A DNA stretch of 64,000 bases from Bradyrhizobium murdochi (lineage in GTDB: Bacteria > Pseudomonadota > Alphaproteobacteria > Rhizobiales > Xanthobacteraceae): positions 124,001 through 188,000 of the forward strand of contig NZ_AXAU01000010.1 in the NCBI RefSeq assembly GCF_000472965.1, read 5' to 3'. This document shows positions 8,011-17,293 of this stretch, one piece after another. Made by a program: the position numbers and the translations under genes. The notes beneath the pieces were generated by a model. That model searched no databases and was not told the origin of the DNA. It saw only the letters and a list, made by a program, of their open reading frames with translations. The first letter of the stretch is position 1. Each line of letters opens with the position of its first letter.

Positions 8011-9993
8011 CTACTCCGCCGGCTGCAGCGCGCGGGCAGTCTTGGCCGGCTTCGGCGCGCCGACGCGCAGGCGGCGGTCCGAGAGCGACAGCAGGCCGCC
8101 GAACGCCATCAGGACAGGGCCCCACCAGATCAGGAGCACCAGCGGCTTGTGATAGATGCGCACGGCGATGGCGCCCTCCGCATTAGTGTCGCCGAGCGAA
8201 ACGTAGACCTGGCTGGCGCCGCGGGTCAGCAGCGCGGCCTCGGTCGTCGAGGAGTCCCGCGTGGTGAAGTTGCGCTTCGACGGCGTCATCACCTGGAGCG
8301 TTTCTCCGTCGTGGCTGACCGTAAACTGCGCGATCATCTCCCGGAAGTTCGGTCCCTGCCGTTGCGTGATGTCGTCGAGCTTCAACTGATAGCCGGCGAC
8401 GCTCGCGACATCGCGCGGCTTCATCGTGCCGATATATTCGCTATTCCAGGTGGTCTCGCAGACGATGCCGATCAGCGCGACGCCAATGCCAGCATGCGCG
8501 AACGCCGTGCCCCAGGTCGCGCGCGGTAGGCCACGCGCACGAGCCATCGCAGTGGCCAAGGGAACGCGGAACAGCGCCATGCGTTCGGCAAGATCACTCA
8601 AGGCGCCGCCAATCACGAATATCGCAAGCCCGATCGCCAGCGGCGCGAGCGTGGCTCCGCCATGGGTCCATGCAAACAGCACCGCAATCGCGACCAGCGC
8701 CGCGATACCGGCCGCAGTCAGCCGCTGCGCCGCGCCGAGCAGATCGCCGCGCTTCCAGGCCAGCAGCGGCGCAAACGGCATGGCGACCAGGAGCGGCACG
8801 AACAGCGGCCCAAAGGTCAGGTTGAAGAACGGTGCGCCGACCGAAATCTTGTCGCCGGTCAGCACTTCCAGCGCCAGCGGATAGAGCGTTCCGATGAACA
8901 CGGTGGCGCAGGCAGAGGTGAGAAAGAGATTGTTGAGCACCAGCGCGCCCTCGCGCGAGACCGGCGCGAACAGCCCGCCCTGCTTCAGTGCCGGGGCGCG
9001 CCAGGCGTACAGCGTAAGACTGCCGCCGATGAACAGGCACAGGATCAGCAGGATGAATACGCCGCGCGAGGGATCGGTCGCGAACGCGTGCACCGAGGTC
9101 AGCACGCCCGAGCGCACTAGGAAGGTGCCAAGCAGCGACAGCGAGAACGCCAGGATCGACAGCAGGATCGTCCAGACCTTGAGCGCGTTGCGCTTTTCCA
9201 TCACGACAGCGGAATGCAACAGCGCGGTGCCGGCGAGCCAGGGCATCAGCGAAGCGTTCTCGACCGGATCCCAGAACCACCAGCCGCCCCAGCCGAGTTC
9301 GTAATAGGCCCAGTACGAGCCCATGGCGATGCCGAGCGTGAGGAAGATCCAGGCCACGAGAGTCCACGGCCGCACCCAGCGCGCCCATGCCGCGTCGATC
9401 CGGCCTTCGATCAAGGCGGCGATCGCGAACGAGAACGAGATCGAAAACCCGACATAGCCGAGATAGAGCATCGGCGGATGCACGGCCAGCCCAATGTCCT
9501 GCAGCACCGGATTGAGATCGCGGCCCTCGATCGGTGGGCTCGCGATGCGCAGGAACGGGTTCGACGTGACCAGGATGAACAGATAGAACGCAGCCGCGAT
9601 CCAGCCCTGCACGGCCAGCACATGGGCGCGCAGCGACAGCGGCAAATTGTTGCCGAAGGCGGCAACCAGGCCGCCGAACAGCGCCAGGATCGCCACCCAT
9701 AGCAGCATCGATCCTTCGTGATTGCCCCACACGCCGGTGATCTTGTAGAGCAACGGCTTCATCGAATGCGAATTCTCGAACACGTTGACGACGGAGAAAT
9801 CCGAGGCGACGTGCAGCATCACCAGGGCCGTGAACGAGGCCGCCACGAACAGCAATTGTGCCAGCGCCGTGGAGCGCGCGACATTCATCAGTGCAGGATC
9901 GCCCCAGCGCGCGCCCAGCATCGGCACCGTGGACTGGATCAGCGCAAGCGCGAGCGCCAGCACCAGCGCGTAATGCCCGGCTTCCGCGATCAC
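8011..9993 (-). CDS. ccmF: Haem lyase subunit CcmF/CycK
   Basis: Large inner-membrane protein of 660 residues with about 15 helices, the core of cytochrome c haem lyase. It contains the tryptophan-rich haem-handling motif (GGWWFWDPVENASLMPWL) and conserved periplasmic histidines (GVWGNHEGSMLLW and LAVHPPMLYLGY). The GTG start overlaps the ccmE stop (GTGA). It acts with CcmH and CcmI on haem delivered by CcmE. Confidence 0.97.
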   Translation of the reverse strand: MIAEAGHYALVLALALALIQSTVPMLGARWGDPALMNVARSTALAQLLFVAASFTALVMLHVASDFSVVNVFENSHSMKPLLYKITGVWGNHEGSMLLWVAILALFGGLVAAFGNNLPLSLRAHVLAVQGWIAAAFYLFILVTSNPFLRIASPPIEGRDLNPVLQDIGLAVHPPMLYLGYVGFSISFSFAIAALIEGRIDAAWARWVRPWTLVAWIFLTLGIAMGSYWAYYELGWGGWWFWDPVENASLMPWLAGTALLHSAVVMEKRNALKVWTILLSILAFSLSLLGTFLVRSGVLTSVHAFATDPSRGVFILLILCLFIGGSLTLYAWRAPALKQGGLFAPVSREGALVLNNLFLTSACATVFIGTLYPLALEVLTGDKISVGAPFFNLTFGPLFVPLLVAMPFAPLLAWKRGDLLGAAQRLTAAGIAALVAIAVLFAWTHGGATLAPLAIGLAIFVIGGALSDLAERMALFRVPLATAMARARGLPRATWGTAFAHAGIGVALIGIVCETTWNSEYIGTMKPRDVASVAGYQLKLDDITQRQGPNFREMIAQFTVSHDGETLQVMTPSKRNFTTRDSSTTEAALLTRGASQVYVSLGDTNAEGAIAVRIYHKPLVLLIWWGPVLMAFGGLLSLSDRRLRVGAPKPAKTARALQPAE

Positions 9994-10481
9994 TTCACGG
10001 TCCCCTGCACCGGCGCAGATGCGGCCGTGGCGCCGGGCTTTGCGCCATAGTCGTCCTTCCAGTGCCCCTGCTTCTTCAGGGCGTCGGCGACGTCCCTGGG
10101 CATATAGGTCTCGTCATGCTTGGCCAGCACGGTATCAGCCTTGAATACGCCTGACGCATCGAGCGCGCCCTCGGCGACGACGCCCTGCCCTTCGCGGAAC
10201 AGGTCCGGCAACATTCCCTTGTAGGCGACGGGCAGCGTGGCGCTGCCGTCGGCGATGCTGAAGTTCACGGCAAGGTTGTCGCCGCGCACCAGCGAGCCCG
10301 GCTGCACCAGGCCGCCGAGGCGGAACCGCTTGCCGGGCGGGATCTGCTTTTCCGCCGCCATGGTCGGCGTGGAAAAGAACACGATGGAATCGCGCATCGC
10401 GTTCAGCACCAGCGCCGCCGCGACCGCAAGCACCGCGAGCGAACTGCAGATCATGGTCAAACGCCGCTGCTTGCGCGTCAT
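9990..10481 (-). CDS. ccmE: Haem chaperone CcmE/CycJ
   Basis: Membrane-anchored periplasmic haem chaperone, 163 residues. One N-terminal helix is followed by an OB-fold beta-barrel. The covalent haem attachment His is visible in LAKHDETYMP. ATG 10481 is preferred over the TTG just before it. The stop overlaps the ccmF start by four bases, which indicates tight coupling. Confidence 0.96.
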   Translation of the reverse strand: MTRKQRRLTMICSSLAVLAVAAALVLNAMRDSIVFFSTPTMAAEKQIPPGKRFRLGGLVQPGSLVRGDNLAVNFSIADGSATLPVAYKGMLPDLFREGQGVVAEGALDASGVFKADTVLAKHDETYMPRDVADALKKQGHWKDDYGAKPGATAASAPVQGTVK

Positions 10482-10522
10482 CAATATCCCCTGCCTTCGT
10501 CTTTGGGTTCCGCCATCCGGCT

Positions 10523-11626
10523 CTATCCATCAAGCCCGAGATTTTTCAGGCCTTCATTGAGCTGGCGCAAGCGTTCGGCATCGCCCGCGACCGCCTGGCG
10601 CGCTTCGGTGCGCGTGCTCGCCGCCTTGTCGCGTTCGCCCATCACCATATAGGCCCGCACCAGCCGCAACCAACCCTCGACATCGCTGCCGTCCTGCTTC
10701 AGCCGCGCCGCCAGCCGATCGACCATGCCACGGACCATCGTCCCGCGGTCGGCCTCGCTCATGTCCCTAGCCGCGGCCATTACATCATCGGAGAGCGCCG
10801 GCGCGACGGGGGCGCCGACCCGGGTCAGCGCCGCCTCGATCAGCGGCCGCCACGGCGCGTCGGCTGGCGCCTTTGACAGCATCGCCCGCCAGATCGCCGC
10901 AGCGTCGGCCTTCCGGCCGTCCTGCTCGGCAGCGAGCCCGAGGAAATAGCTGGCCCTGGGATCGTCGGCGTTTTGCGCCACCGCGCGCTCGAATTCGCCC
11001 TTGGCCTCCGCCGTGACGACGCCGCCCGCGCTGGTGACCAGCGCCTCACCGAGATCGGAGCGGCGCTCGGCGCTGTCGCCGGCATGTTGAATCACGTTGC
11101 GATAGGCCCGGACCGCGTCATTCCAGCGACCGAGCCGCGCCAGCACCGGCGCCAGCACCGTCCAGCCGCGGCCGTCGGTCGGATTCTTCTCCAGATGCGC
11201 TTCGACCTGCGCCACCATGTTTTCGAGCGACTGGCTGGCGTCCGCCATACGGGTGCGCGAGGCGAGCGGGAAGTCACCGAGACGCGGTGATCCGAGCGCG
11301 AGGTAGAACGTCACTGCCGCGATCGGCAACCCCACCAGCGCGACGACGGCCGAGGCGCGGCGCAGGCCAAGGTTGGCGCGCGCCGGCAGGTTGCGCTCCC
11401 CGTCCGCGGCAGCGAGAAGGCGGCGGCCGATTTCGACACGCGCCGCCTCGGCTTCGGACAAGCCGATCAACCCGGCTGCGACATCGCGGTCGATCTCGGC
11501 GAGCTGATCCTTGTAGACGACCGCCTCGTTGCCGCCGGCCTGCGCGGACGAGCCGCGGCTCAACGGCCAGAGCACGGCAAAAATTGCCGCGACCGTCATC
11601 AGCGCGAACACAAACCACAGCGTCAT
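10523..11626 (-). CDS. ccmI: Cytochrome c maturation protein CcmI/CycH
   Basis: Apocytochrome chaperone of the haem lyase complex, 367 residues. Two membrane helices (about 3-22 and 95-115) flank a cytoplasmic loop with the family's YKDQLAEIDRDVAAGLI signature. The C-terminal periplasmic part has TPR-like repeats (GWTVLAPVLARLGRWNDAVRAY; ASYFLGLAAEQDGRKADA). It is the first gene of ccmI-E-F-H, transcribed leftward from the 11.6-11.95 kb intergenic region. Confidence 0.94.
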   Translation of the reverse strand: MTLWFVFALMTVAAIFAVLWPLSRGSSAQAGGNEAVVYKDQLAEIDRDVAAGLIGLSEAEAARVEIGRRLLAAADGERNLPARANLGLRRASAVVALVGLPIAAVTFYLALGSPRLGDFPLASRTRMADASQSLENMVAQVEAHLEKNPTDGRGWTVLAPVLARLGRWNDAVRAYRNVIQHAGDSAERRSDLGEALVTSAGGVVTAEAKGEFERAVAQNADDPRASYFLGLAAEQDGRKADAAAIWRAMLSKAPADAPWRPLIEAALTRVGAPVAPALSDDVMAAARDMSEADRGTMVRGMVDRLAARLKQDGSDVEGWLRLVRAYMVMGERDKAASTRTEARQAVAGDAERLRQLNEGLKNLGLDG

Positions 11627-11629
11627 CAA

Positions 11630-11895
11630 GTAGTTCCCGGGGGCGGAACGGCGCTTTCCGAGCCAGCGCCGATACGCCGCTTTACACTACCGGCGGCAAG
11701 CCCGGCAATTGACAATTGCGGCAGAAAAACCGGGAGGCGGCCTACGGCCGCCGGCGATCCGGAGTTCCTCAGCGCAGTTAGGCCAGGCTTCTCCGCCGGA
11801 TCGCGGCTCGCAAATCCATTAACCCTAAATTGCAGCGGAGCCTGCCTGCATGCACCGTCGAGCCTGGTGCCTTGGCCTCTGGCGTTTGCACCAAG
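11630..11895. other. Intergenic region between ccmI and exbB
   Basis: Divergent control region with no convincing gene. It holds a perfect hairpin GGCGGCC-TAC-GGCCGCC at 11736-11752 and a short palindrome CAATTGACAATTG near 11706-11718. The exbB-side box is listed separately. Confidence 0.5.
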
Positions 11896-11916
11896 ACGTA
11901 GGCGATGCTACACAAT
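11892..11916. promoter_or_regulatory. MntR-type box upstream of exbB
   Basis: Contains ACGTAGGCGATGCTACA (11896-11912), preceded by CACCAAG. The same block with two internal differences, and one base less before it, is found at the receptor promoter (17268-17293). The TAG-N6-CTA core resembles enterobacterial MntR operators. It lies about 40 bases upstream of the exbB ATG, where a repressor could block transcription. A TTGCAC at 11886 may be part of the -35 element. Confidence 0.6.
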
Positions 11917-11950
11917 GGGGCTGAGGCATTAATTGCGTGAAGGCAGATCG

Positions 11951-12817
11951 ATGCGATCCTGGAAAGCATTTCGACGTGGCGCTGTTCGGTCCGCCCCTGT
12001 CAAAACTCCATTTGGTTTGAAACTCCGCCGTAGCGTTCCGCTTCTGTCACTTCCGCTGCTGTTGTTGCCATTTCCAGCAGCCGCCCAGGACGCAACGGAA
12101 AGGACAGCGATCGCGGCTGCAGTGCTGCCCCGCGATCTCAGCCCCTGGGGCATGTTCATGCAGGCCGACGTCGTCGTCAAAGCGGTGATGATCGGTCTGG
12201 TATTTGCCACCGCGGTCACCTGGACGGTGTGGCTCGCAAAGACGATCGAGCTGATCAAGGCGCGACGGAATGCCCGACATGCCTTACGCGAGCTCGCCAA
12301 CGTCCGAAACGTGGAAGACGCCGTGCGGCAGGTACCCGACGGCGCGGTTGCGCAGTTGCTCGACGCTGCCCTGGCAGAATTGAGATTGAGCACCGATCGA
12401 ATGGACAAGGAGGGAATCAAGGCAAGGATCGCTTCCCGGCTCCAGCAGATCGAGGCGGCGGCAAGCAGGCGCATCGGACTAGGCACTGGCGTGCTTGCGA
12501 CCATTGGATCGACCGGCCCCTTCGTCGGACTGTTCGGCACGGTCTGGGGAATCATGAACAGCTTCATCGGAATATCGAAGTCGCAAACCACCAACCTCGC
12601 CGTGGTCGCGCCTGGAATCGCCGAGGCGCTGCTGGCGACGGCGCTCGGGCTGGTGGCGGCGATTCCCGCCGTCATGATCTACAATCTCTTTGCACGCCAG
12701 ATCGCTTCCTACCGGGCGCTGCTCGGGGACGGATCCGCTGAGATCACGCGACTGGTCGGCCGCGACCTCGATAGCGGCGCCATGCTGGTGCGGCGGCACC
12801 TCGCAGCGGCGGAGTAG
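11951..12817 (+). CDS. exbB: TonB-system proton channel subunit ExbB
   Basis: MotA/TolQ/ExbB-family inner-membrane channel that couples proton flow to TonB, 288 residues. It has a cleavable signal-like N-terminus (LLSLPLLLLPFPAAAQ), a first membrane helix (about 70-90), a long cytoplasmic loop, and two C-terminal helices with the signature GVLATIGSTGPFVGLFGTV and APGIAEALLATALGLVAAI. ATG 11951 has AAGG eight bases upstream. It is the first gene of exbB-exbD-tonB, and its promoter box links it to the receptor at 14047. Confidence 0.95.
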   Translation: MRSWKAFRRGAVRSAPVKTPFGLKLRRSVPLLSLPLLLLPFPAAAQDATERTAIAAAVLPRDLSPWGMFMQADVVVKAVMIGLVFATAVTWTVWLAKTIELIKARRNARHALRELANVRNVEDAVRQVPDGAVAQLLDAALAELRLSTDRMDKEGIKARIASRLQQIEAAASRRIGLGTGVLATIGSTGPFVGLFGTVWGIMNSFIGISKSQTTNLAVVAPGIAEALLATALGLVAAIPAVMIYNLFARQIASYRALLGDGSAEITRLVGRDLDSGAMLVRRHLAAAE

Positions 12818-12822
12818 CAGCC

Positions 12823-13248
12823 ATGGCCGCCAGTCTGAACCAGGGCAACGGCGATCTCGCCGAAGTCCATGAGATCAATGTGACGCCGTTCATCGACGTC
12901 ATCCTCGTTCTGCTCATCATCTTCATGGTTGCCGCGCCGCTTGCGACCGTCGATATCGCCGTCGATCTTCCGGCGTCGAACGCGCAGCCGCAGCCGCGGC
13001 CGGACAAGCCGGTCTATCTGACGGTGAAGCCGGACCTGTCGCTTTCCGTCGGGAACGAAACTGTGGGGCGTAGCGCACTGCCCGGCGCGCTCGATGCGAG
13101 CACCAGCGGCCAGAAGGACACCCGCATTTTCCTGCGCGCCGACAAGCTCGTCCCCTATGGCGAGGTGATGCAGGTCATGAACATGTTGCGGTCCGCCGGG
13201 TACCTTAAGGTCGCCCTGGTCGGAATGGAGCAAGCCTCATCGCCATGA
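12823..13248 (+). CDS. exbD: TonB-system subunit ExbD
   Basis: ExbD/TolR-family protein of 141 residues. It has a short cytoplasmic N-terminus, one helix with the proton-carrying Asp (INVTPFIDVILVLLIIFMV), and a periplasmic domain (YLTVKPDLSLSV to the end). It starts five bases after exbB and overlaps tonB by four bases, so the three are one translational unit. Confidence 0.95.
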   Translation: MAASLNQGNGDLAEVHEINVTPFIDVILVLLIIFMVAAPLATVDIAVDLPASNAQPQPRPDKPVYLTVKPDLSLSVGNETVGRSALPGALDASTSGQKDTRIFLRADKLVPYGEVMQVMNMLRSAGYLKVALVGMEQASSP

Positions 13249-13997
13249 TGCAGCTTGCGGCCGAAGACCGTTCCGATCTTCGACGATGGATGTTCAGCAG
13301 CCTCGCGGTGCTGTGCGTCTATGCCGGATTGACTGCCACGCTCGCCACCTGGCGCGATGTGGATGACACGGTGGCTGCCGAACCTTCGGGCGCGATCGTG
13401 GTCGACCTAGCACCGTTGGCCGCAGCACCAACGACGACGCCGACCGACATTGCGCCCGGTCCGGAGCAGGTGATGTCGGAGGCGCAGCCGGTGGCGAAGC
13501 CCGAGAAGACGCCGCCCGATGAAACGCCCGAGTTGCCGCCCGCTCCCAATCCGAACGCGGCTGTGGCTTTGCAGAGCAAGCCGCAGCCTGACGTGGCGCC
13601 GCAGCAGCAGGCGGCGGCCACGACATCGGCACCGCCTGCAATCAACGAGCGGATCGCACCGGTCGCCGTGGCACCGACCCAGGGTGTGCCGAATGACAAG
13701 AATTCGGAGGCCGTCGTGACGTGGCGAACCCAGGTCCTCGCTTTGGTTGAGAAGAACAAGCGATATCCGGAAACCGCGCGGTCGCGGCGCGAGCAAGGGA
13801 CGACGCAGATGTCGTTTACGCTTGATCGCAAGGGAATGGTTGTCAGCGCGCGTGTAACTCAAAGTTCGGGATCCGGCGCCCTTGATGAGGAAGCGCTCGC
13901 GCTCCTCAAGCGCGCGCAGCCCTTCCCTTCGCCGCCCGCAACATTTCCCGGCGAATTCGTTGTCGTGAGGCAGCCGATCCGCTTCACGGTCAAATAG
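13245..13997 (+). CDS. tonB: Energy-transducing protein TonB
   Basis: Periplasm-spanning energy transducer, 250 residues. One N-terminal membrane helix (about 15-33) is followed by a Pro/Ala/Glu-rich spacer (about 55-150) and a C-terminal TonB domain with NKRYPETARSRREQGTTQMSFTLDRKG split over a helix and sheet, ending in a basic strand. It overlaps exbD as ATGA. Its partner is most likely the receptor encoded convergently 49 bases away. Confidence 0.94.
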   Translation: MMQLAAEDRSDLRRWMFSSLAVLCVYAGLTATLATWRDVDDTVAAEPSGAIVVDLAPLAAAPTTTPTDIAPGPEQVMSEAQPVAKPEKTPPDETPELPPAPNPNAAVALQSKPQPDVAPQQQAAATTSAPPAINERIAPVAVAPTQGVPNDKNSEAVVTWRTQVLALVEKNKRYPETARSRREQGTTQMSFTLDRKGMVVSARVTQSSGSGALDEEALALLKRAQPFPSPPATFPGEFVVVRQPIRFTVK

Positions 13998-14000
13998 AGC

Positions 14001-14023
14001 GACGACCGCAACACCTGGTCGTC
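14001..14023. terminator. Stem-loop between convergent tonB and receptor genes
   Basis: Perfect inverted repeat GACGACC / GGTCGTC with a nine-base loop in the 49-base space between two converging stops. There is no U-tract, so termination is suggested only by its position. Confidence 0.4.
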
Positions 14024-14046
14024 TGACCGCGGGCTTCAGTTGGCGG

Positions 14047-17000
14047 CTAATCCGCGACGATCGGGCCGCCGAACTTGTAGCTCGCCCCGATCCTCACACC
14101 ATCACTGGTCACCCGCGTGTTGGCGTCGAACGCAACTGCGGTGTTGAGCGCCGCAGGCGGCGTCGAACGCACCGAGCCGAAATCCATGTGGAGATATTCG
14201 AGCTTTGCGGTCCAGTTGCCTGTCAGCCGCGTCTCGAAACCGGCGCCGACAGCCCAGCCGAACCGATACAAGTGCCGATCCAGAGACGCCGTGGTTGCGA
14301 CACCCGCATTGTCGAAACCTGCAACCGCCGTTGACGTCGTTATCTTGCCGAACGGAACGCCCGCGGTGGCGTAGGCAAGCAGGTCCGGCGTCACAAGCGT
14401 TCCGACGCGGCCGCGAACCGAGGCTACCCACCCCAAGCGATAGTCCACGCTCGCCGTCACGGTGGCATCGAGCGGAGCGAGCGCCGGGTTGCAGATCTTG
14501 CCGGGGCAAGCGGTGGCGCTGCTTCCGCGCTGATTGCGGTATTCAAAATCGCCTTCAATGCCTGCCAGCATCCGGCCCGACGTCCAGTTATAGCCGGCTT
14601 GTCCACCAATACTGGCGGTGTGGTGCGTGGACGACAGGCGGGCTCCGGCAAGCGAGGCTCCGGTTGCAACGTCGTTGAACGCAGCGTTGGTAACGCCCTC
14701 ACCCCTCAAATATCCAACATTGCCGCCGGCATAGATGCCCGCCCAGTTCCAGGCCGCCGCTTCGAGCGCGGGGCTCTTGTAGTAGCCGTTGCCGGCCGGC
14801 CGTCTCGCCGTGCCGATCCAGGTGCCGGGCGGGCCGCTTGGCCGGTCGACACCGTATTTGACGTTGAGAAACAGTTTGAAGCCACGACCCGGCTGCAAGA
14901 TCTCGTCCTTGTGGAATTGAACGGAGTTGCGAATGTTGGCGTTGAGCAGATTGTCGCCAACCACGCCGGTCGCGACCTCAACCGCGCCCCATGGCGAATC
15001 CTTCCAGAATTTCCGGTGCTCGAGTTGCACCTTCACCAAATCATATCCGGCGGTCGGCGTGTCGAATTGCGGAATGTCGTTCTGCGCAAACGCGTGCAAC
15101 ACGCCGACGCGCGCGAACCAATTGTCGTTGCGCCAGTAGACGCCGCCGCCGAGGCGCATCGGAGGAATGCGCGGCACGTTGCTGCCGTCGGTGAAGGTCG
15201 CCCGCACCACATCATACTGGCCATCGAGGCCAAGGGTGCCATTGGCAAGCTGTGCGGCGTCCCACTGCCACGCCAGTTCGCCGCCGCGGAAAGTCGCGTC
15301 ACGCTGATCGTAGTTGACCTGGATGTAGTCGGTGCCGGCGCCGCATGAAGCAAACGTTTCCTGACAAAAGATGCCGGTGGCGCGCGAGAAAATGAACTTG
15401 TCGTACGACGTGTAGTAGGCATTCGCGGCGAACCTGAAATCGCCATCCGTACGTTTCAAGCCGATTTCCGCCGTCTGCGCGGTTTCGATTCCGAGATTCG
15501 AGTTGCCGATCTTGAACGTCTTCTCCGAACCGTCGGGACCTTGGGCGAACAGTTCGAGAGCGCGCGGCGCACGTTCGATCCGTTGCAGCGTCAGGCTGGC
15601 TTCCAGCGAGGATGGAAGATCCTTGATGATGCCGAAGCTGACGCTCTTCGGCATGAAGTCGAGCTTGGCGGCAGCCCTGCCCGGCTCATCCGGTGGTGGG
15701 AGAAAGTTCGGCGGAAAGGTGAACGCCGTTCCCGCGACATTGACCCCCTCGATGCGACCCGCCAATTGCGTGCGCAGCGTGCCCGTGTGCCTGACTTCAT
15801 TGAGGAAGTACGCCGCCGCCGTTCTGGTCTGGGCCGGAAGCAGGATCGCCTGCCCTGCCGTATCCAGTTGCTGGTAAGCGCCTTGCGCGCCGATAATGCT
15901 GGTCAGCGCACCGATCGGCGTGGCGAACGGCGCTAGTTCGAACTCGAGCTTGCCTTCGGTCTGCCGGTTCTTGAAGGTTGCGGTAATCTCCTGGAAGCCC
16001 GTGGTGGCGAGCACCGTCTCGTCGTGCCAGTACTCCGAATATCCGGTCCAGTACCTGATCGCGGCAAGCGCGCTTGCGTCCGGGCGATACTCGCCCTTGG
16101 AGCTGATCTTGGTTTGCTCGAGGTCGTTGTGCTGGCGGGCTTCCGCGGTCGCAATACCGGGGACGTGGTAGTCGCTGGTGAAACGGGAGACGGCGATGCC
16201 GGCATAACCGCCGTCGAAAAGCCAGGAGCCGCCGACCGCCGCGCCCGCGCTTTGCGAAGCGGAATTCGGCTGCGTGCCGTTGAAGGCAGGCGCAGGGATT
16301 GGCGGGACGAGATACGGATAACTCGGGACGCTGTAGTCGCCGGAGGAGCGACCGTAGATGTCGGCATGAACGGCGGCGTTGCGGCCGCCGGCATCCAGCA
16401 ACAGGCCGCTCTCCCATCCCTTGTTGACGCTCGTCACGCCCGACCTCAGTTCCGCAGCCACTCCCCCGAGGGGCGCAGCGGTCGGAATCCGATTGTTGTT
16501 AACGTCGACGACGCCGCCGACGGCTTGCGAGCCGAAGCGGAGCGCACCCGGTCCGCGAATGACGTCGACCTTCTGGATGGCGAGAGGGTCGATCGGCACC
16601 GCGTGGTCCTGCGCGATGTCAGACACGTCGACCGCACCGACGCCGTTCTCCTGAATGCGGACCTTTGCGTCCGACAGGCCACGCAAGATCGGGCGCGACG
16701 ATTCCGTGGCAAGTCCGGCCGATGTTGCGCCGGGCATATTGGTGAACAGGCTGCCGAATCCACCGTTGCTGCTGCCGGTCTGGATCTGGTTGCTCCCGAT
16801 CGTCGACAGCGGCGCAAATGGCGGATTGAAGGGCGACGTCGGCACGGTCGCGGGCGTCGGGCCCGGCAGCGGCGCCGCCACGGTCGTCGAACGCCGACCA
16901 GGCTCGCTGCGCGCGGCCCGCCGCGCGGGTTTAGGCTGACGCCCCTCGACCGTCACTTGCGGCATCTCGATTTCTGCCGGCGCGCTCGGCGTGGCTTGCG

Positions 17001-17220
17001 GTCCGGCCGCCGGGGCCGGCGCGGTCTGCGACGGAGCCGGCTCCGCCGGGGCCTGCCCCGCTGTCGGCGGCGCCGGAACGGCTGGTTCGGCAGACGGCGC
17101 CGCCTGGGGCGTCGGTGACGCGGGCGCTGCGGTTTGCGCGAGCGCCGCGGCGTGACTCAACCAAACCACGGCCAGTGCCGATGTGCCCACAAGGGCCATT
17201 CGCGTCGCGCGCATATTCAT
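14047..17220 (-). CDS. TonB-dependent metal receptor fused to an Omp25/Omp31-like barrel
   Basis: Outer-membrane protein of 1057 residues, well above the usual 650-800. Order of parts: signal peptide (1-29, cut after ALA); Ala/Pro-rich stretch (30-82); TonB box (EMPQVTVEG, 85-93); plug (about 135-250) with RPILRGLSDAKVRI and QKVDVIRGPGALRFGS; 22-strand barrel to about residue 790; linker; then about 235 residues of a second, small porin-like barrel (from WNWAGIYAGGNVGY to GVRIGASYKFGG). The plug segment DIAQDHAVPIDP and the NNNRIP after it recall ZnuD-type zinc receptors. No frameshift separates the parts. It is divergent from mntR, and an MntR-type box covers its -10. A metal substrate, probably manganese, is inference. 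TTG 17244 is an alternative start. Confidence 0.93.
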   Translation of the reverse strand: MNMRATRMALVGTSALAVVWLSHAAALAQTAAPASPTPQAAPSAEPAVPAPPTAGQAPAEPAPSQTAPAPAAGPQATPSAPAEIEMPQVTVEGRQPKPARRAARSEPGRRSTTVAAPLPGPTPATVPTSPFNPPFAPLSTIGSNQIQTGSSNGGFGSLFTNMPGATSAGLATESSRPILRGLSDAKVRIQENGVGAVDVSDIAQDHAVPIDPLAIQKVDVIRGPGALRFGSQAVGGVVDVNNNRIPTAAPLGGVAAELRSGVTSVNKGWESGLLLDAGGRNAAVHADIYGRSSGDYSVPSYPYLVPPIPAPAFNGTQPNSASQSAGAAVGGSWLFDGGYAGIAVSRFTSDYHVPGIATAEARQHNDLEQTKISSKGEYRPDASALAAIRYWTGYSEYWHDETVLATTGFQEITATFKNRQTEGKLEFELAPFATPIGALTSIIGAQGAYQQLDTAGQAILLPAQTRTAAAYFLNEVRHTGTLRTQLAGRIEGVNVAGTAFTFPPNFLPPPDEPGRAAAKLDFMPKSVSFGIIKDLPSSLEASLTLQRIERAPRALELFAQGPDGSEKTFKIGNSNLGIETAQTAEIGLKRTDGDFRFAANAYYTSYDKFIFSRATGIFCQETFASCGAGTDYIQVNYDQRDATFRGGELAWQWDAAQLANGTLGLDGQYDVVRATFTDGSNVPRIPPMRLGGGVYWRNDNWFARVGVLHAFAQNDIPQFDTPTAGYDLVKVQLEHRKFWKDSPWGAVEVATGVVGDNLLNANIRNSVQFHKDEILQPGRGFKLFLNVKYGVDRPSGPPGTWIGTARRPAGNGYYKSPALEAAAWNWAGIYAGGNVGYLRGEGVTNAAFNDVATGASLAGARLSSTHHTASIGGQAGYNWTSGRMLAGIEGDFEYRNQRGSSATACPGKICNPALAPLDATVTASVDYRLGWVASVRGRVGTLVTPDLLAYATAGVPFGKITTSTAVAGFDNAGVATTASLDRHLYRFGWAVGAGFETRLTGNWTAKLEYLHMDFGSVRSTPPAALNTAVAFDANTRVTSDGVRIGASYKFGGPIVAD

Positions 17221-17271
17221 CCCCAACCGATCGCGCTTCAGCAACAGCCTGCTTGATAAGCCGCAAACACC

Positions 17272-17293
17272 AAACGTAGGTGAGGCTACATGT
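17272..17293. promoter_or_regulatory. MntR-type box at the receptor promoter
   Basis: Imperfect palindrome AAACGTAG-GTGAGG-CTACATGT. The left arm matches the enterobacterial MntR half-site (AAACATAG) at seven of eight positions and the right arm at about five of eight, with the same six-base spacer. It overlaps the receptor's -10 hexamer (17290-17295) and lies between receptor and mntR, so it could also serve mntR. Confidence 0.6.

Noticed and set aside
16024..17118. Long open frame (364 codons) on the plus strand, antisense to the receptor gene
   Set aside because: Composition is Arg/Gly-rich and typical of GC-rich antisense frames; it lies wholly opposite a well-supported gene with strong motifs.
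17272..17293. Irr/ICE or Fur box reading of the receptor operator
   Set aside because: The site lacks the TTTAGAA-N3-TTCTAAA form and Fur-type hexamers; TAG-N6-CTA fits MntR better and mntR is adjacent.
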